A stretch of 18,117 bases of DNA, from NCBI GenBank assembly GCA_023091735.1, contig JALKBU010001030.1:1-18117 (forward strand), given 5' to 3'. Below the pieces are notes generated by a model that saw nothing but the letters and a program-made list of their open reading frames with translations, did no database searches and was not told the DNA's origin. Of the stretch, positions 16,422-18,117 are shown in pieces. This DNA is from Trichomonas tenax (lineage: Eukaryota > Parabasalia > Trichomonadida > Trichomonadidae). Position 1 is the first letter of the stretch, and each line of letters starts with the position of its first letter. Position numbers and translations under genes: made by a program.

Positions 16422-17411
16422 TCAATTTTATTAAACAATTTCAAAATGCTCGCAATGCGTGATTGTTAACCTCAGAGATGAAGAGAAAATCATCCAATGC
16501 TTAAAATAGAGTCTTTTAAGGTGTTACGAGATTTCAAATGAATGTTTATGTAGCCCGTATGCAAGATTTTTTCACACTAGTTTTCGTGATACGATTTCGT
16601 TTCCATTACCTGTAAGGAATTTTGATGAACTCTACATTTCAGTCCAACAGGAAGCAAAATTGAAATCATATTTATTATGTTTATATCACTCCGAAAAACA
16701 AAGATATACCTGTCAAACCTGCGCAATATTAAATACTTTGCGTATTTTTGCGCAAATTTAGGAAATGTGCAATGCAAAAACCGTCAAGAGGAACCTTAAA
16801 CAGAGTAAAAATTCCATCATTTTTGCATTTTTTGATGTTTTTCACAAAATTTTTCTGTAAAACTCCATAGTTTATTAGTAAGATATGAAGGATATTAGAA
16901 AGCCTTTATAAATACAGCAAAAAATCTGCTGAAATAGGTTTGACCAAAAGGTGTGTAAACTATTCAATTTTCTAAAATTGTGCTTTGCGCAAAACTGCTA
17001 AAAGCGATTTCGATGAATTTTTCAGCGTGCGATTATGATTCTAATAGCCTAAAGAATTTGCGCAAGTGCCTTTTATCGCAAAGCGTATTGAAAATAGTTA
17101 ATATATGAAATTCATATTTTAAAAAGTTGGCCTCATCAAAATGAAAGCATTAGAACCCCTTTTCTGATGATAGTCTGATATAATCAACACACCAAAATGT
17201 TTGCACATACCAATTTTTCAGCAAGTATTTTATTATCGTACTCAAACACATAGTAAGATGACGTTTCAAATACGGACAAAGGTAATATGATATAACCAGC
17301 ATCAAAAAATTGTAAGTTTTTAAAGTAAAAATAAAGTTTTAAATAAACTTTGATAATTTTCTACTGTAAAAAGAAAGAATTATGCCTCACATGACTCTAA
17401 TCACCAAATAG
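16422..17411. other. Gap with TTGCGCAA palindromes
   Basis: About 1 kb of AT-rich DNA with no supported gene. Its only notable structure is the group of TTGCGCAA-type palindromes at 16747-17065. A 66-codon minus ORF (16577-16777) overlaps this and has no recognisable content. Confidence 0.55.
16747..17065. repeat. Three TTGCGCAA palindromes
   Basis: TTTGCGCAAA occurs at 16747-16756 and 16984-16993, and TTGCGCAA at 17058-17065. A related TGCGCAA lies near 16720. In AT-rich DNA an 8-10-bp palindrome with four central G/C bases is rare, so repeated use within about 320 bp suggests a binding site or a shared repeat origin. Confidence 0.7.
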
Positions 17412-17921
17412 ATCCCATGCAAGAGAATAATGAATGGATTTAGTCGCATTTCAAGGAAAATATTAGAATACCCCACCTTTTCAGAAATGCTGACAAGTAA
17501 AGTGTCAGATGTCAAATATCAGATTTTATGGGAAGCATTTAATAAAAGAAAGAGAAATAAATGTTATGAGAATTTTAATATGTATTGGTTTTTGTTATTT
17601 GAATTTTATTCTTTGATTCATCAACTAAATCAACCTTAATTTTGACTTAATTTACTTCTCTTCTTTTTTAACGGATCTGATTCTATTCCCACTTATACAT
17701 TCTCACCTGAATTTAATTTAAATTCTTTGTCCAAAATTATGTCGTAAGTTTATTCATTCATTTTTTGTACTTCAACTCTTCGCATGAAAGACTATAGACT
17801 TAAGGGCTGCATTGGCATTAACATCAACGGATTCATTAATAACCTCAGACGATGTGTTGCAGTGATTAACTCGGCAGAAATGGTTTTTGTTGTCAAAGAT
17901 TACGACGGGGTCAAAGATACC
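17412..17921 (+). pseudogene. Decayed ORF cut by GC-rich element
   Basis: A single frame, opened after a TAG at 17409, reads about 170 codons to 17921 with three stops: TAA 17637-17639, TGA 17643-17645 and TAA 17745-17747. Pieces on either side look protein-like: FSEMLTSKVSDVKYQILWEA, SIPTYTFSPEFNLNSLSKIM, GININGFINNLRRCVAVINS, and MVFVVKDYDGVKDT. The last segment has the texture of helicase/primase-type or transposon proteins, but that is impression only and I assign no family. At 17922 protein-like sequence ends abruptly at the GC-rich (CA)5 hairpin element. After it, another frame resumes with NEYIFNDFVMFSR, as expected if the frame had been interrupted by an insertion. Confidence 0.45.
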
Positions 17922-17927
17922 GGTAAA

Positions 17928-18044
17928 CACACACACATGTGGCGGCATGCCGGCGAGCAAGCTCGCCTCCGCCGCGGATCCAAGTCAGGATACACACACA
18001 CAAATGGGGCAGCCCAGCGAGCCCTTGGCTCGCCTTGTGCCCAT
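17928..18044. mobile_element. GC-rich tandem (CA)5-hairpin element
   Basis: Two related units lie head to tail with a 65-bp offset. Unit 1 starts with (CA)5 at 17928-17937, then ATG, then a hairpin whose core is GGCGAGC, AA, GCTCGCC (17952-17967) with outer arms GGCGG/CCGCC. Unit 2 starts with (CA)5 at 17993-18002, then a hairpin GCGAGCC, CTT, GGCTCGC (18017-18033), with outer arms ATGGGGCA (18004-18011) and TGCCCAT (18038-18044) pairing around one bulged G. The block is strikingly GC-rich against AT-rich surroundings and lies where a decayed coding frame breaks, which suggests an inserted repeat. No transposase is visible. Confidence 0.5.
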
Positions 18045-18117
18045 AAATGAATATATTTAATGATTTCGTGATGTTTTCACGGTAAGATTTCGGCACGTTT
18101 GACATTTAATAGAATTA

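Noticed and set aside
17784..18050. 88-codon ORF read straight through the GC-rich element
   Set aside because: The second half (from about residue 47) is a translation of CA repeats and hairpin DNA, so it is not treated as one gene.
1..18117. Possible CRISPR array, rRNA gene or complete transposon
   Set aside because: No regularly spaced repeats with unique spacers, no rRNA-like conserved blocks, and no intact transposase or reverse transcriptase were seen by eye.

Overview
The window looks like nuclear DNA of a parabasalid protist, most likely Trichomonas, Tritrichomonas or a relative. The DNA is AT-rich. All six recognised genes are intronless single ORFs, and I saw no copy of the conserved trichomonad 3' splice/branch motif. 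The Rho GTPase gene has a perfect trichomonad initiator (TCATA) five bases before its ATG. Three genes have a TAAA that overlaps the stop codon, the usual trichomonad polyadenylation arrangement. The genus is inference; the intact genes read as eukaryotic rather than bacterial or viral.

Layout, left to right: (1) 1-506, noncoding, with an A29 run facing a T28 run. (2) 507-2627 (-), a CARMIL-like leucine-rich-repeat protein with a PH-like N-terminus and an acidic tail. (3) 2628-3973, a divergent intergenic gap holding a 60-bp near-perfect palindrome and an E2F-like site. (4) 3974-7189 (+), a 1071-aa helical-repeat protein, possibly karyopherin-like. (5) 7388-7756 (+), a small four-helix membrane protein of the Got1/Sft2 type. 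(6) 8003-9256 (-), a PLP-dependent threonine dehydratase with an ACT-like C-terminus and a cluster of Myb-type sites upstream. (7) 9257-11912, a 2.6-kb gap with small inverted repeats and possible decayed coding fragments. (8) 11913-13316 (+), a PP2A B56 regulatory subunit, then 13516-14154 (+), an FCP/SCP-type phosphatase. (9) 14849-15415 (-), a Rho/Rac GTPase. (10) 15416-18117, a gene-poor region with two apparently decayed coding regions, a cluster of TTGCGCAA palindromes, and a strikingly GC-rich tandem pair of (CA)5-plus-hairpin units that appears to interrupt one decayed reading frame.

The genes are ordinary housekeeping and regulatory genes transcribed separately, not an operon. The CARMIL-like protein and the Rho GTPase are both plausibly in actin control, and the B56 subunit and the SCP-like enzyme are both in protein dephosphorylation, but adjacency proves no link. 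The most unusual structures are the GC-rich double-hairpin element at 17928-18044 and the long palindrome at 2765-2824. I saw no complete transposon, CRISPR array, rRNA or convincing tRNA gene.
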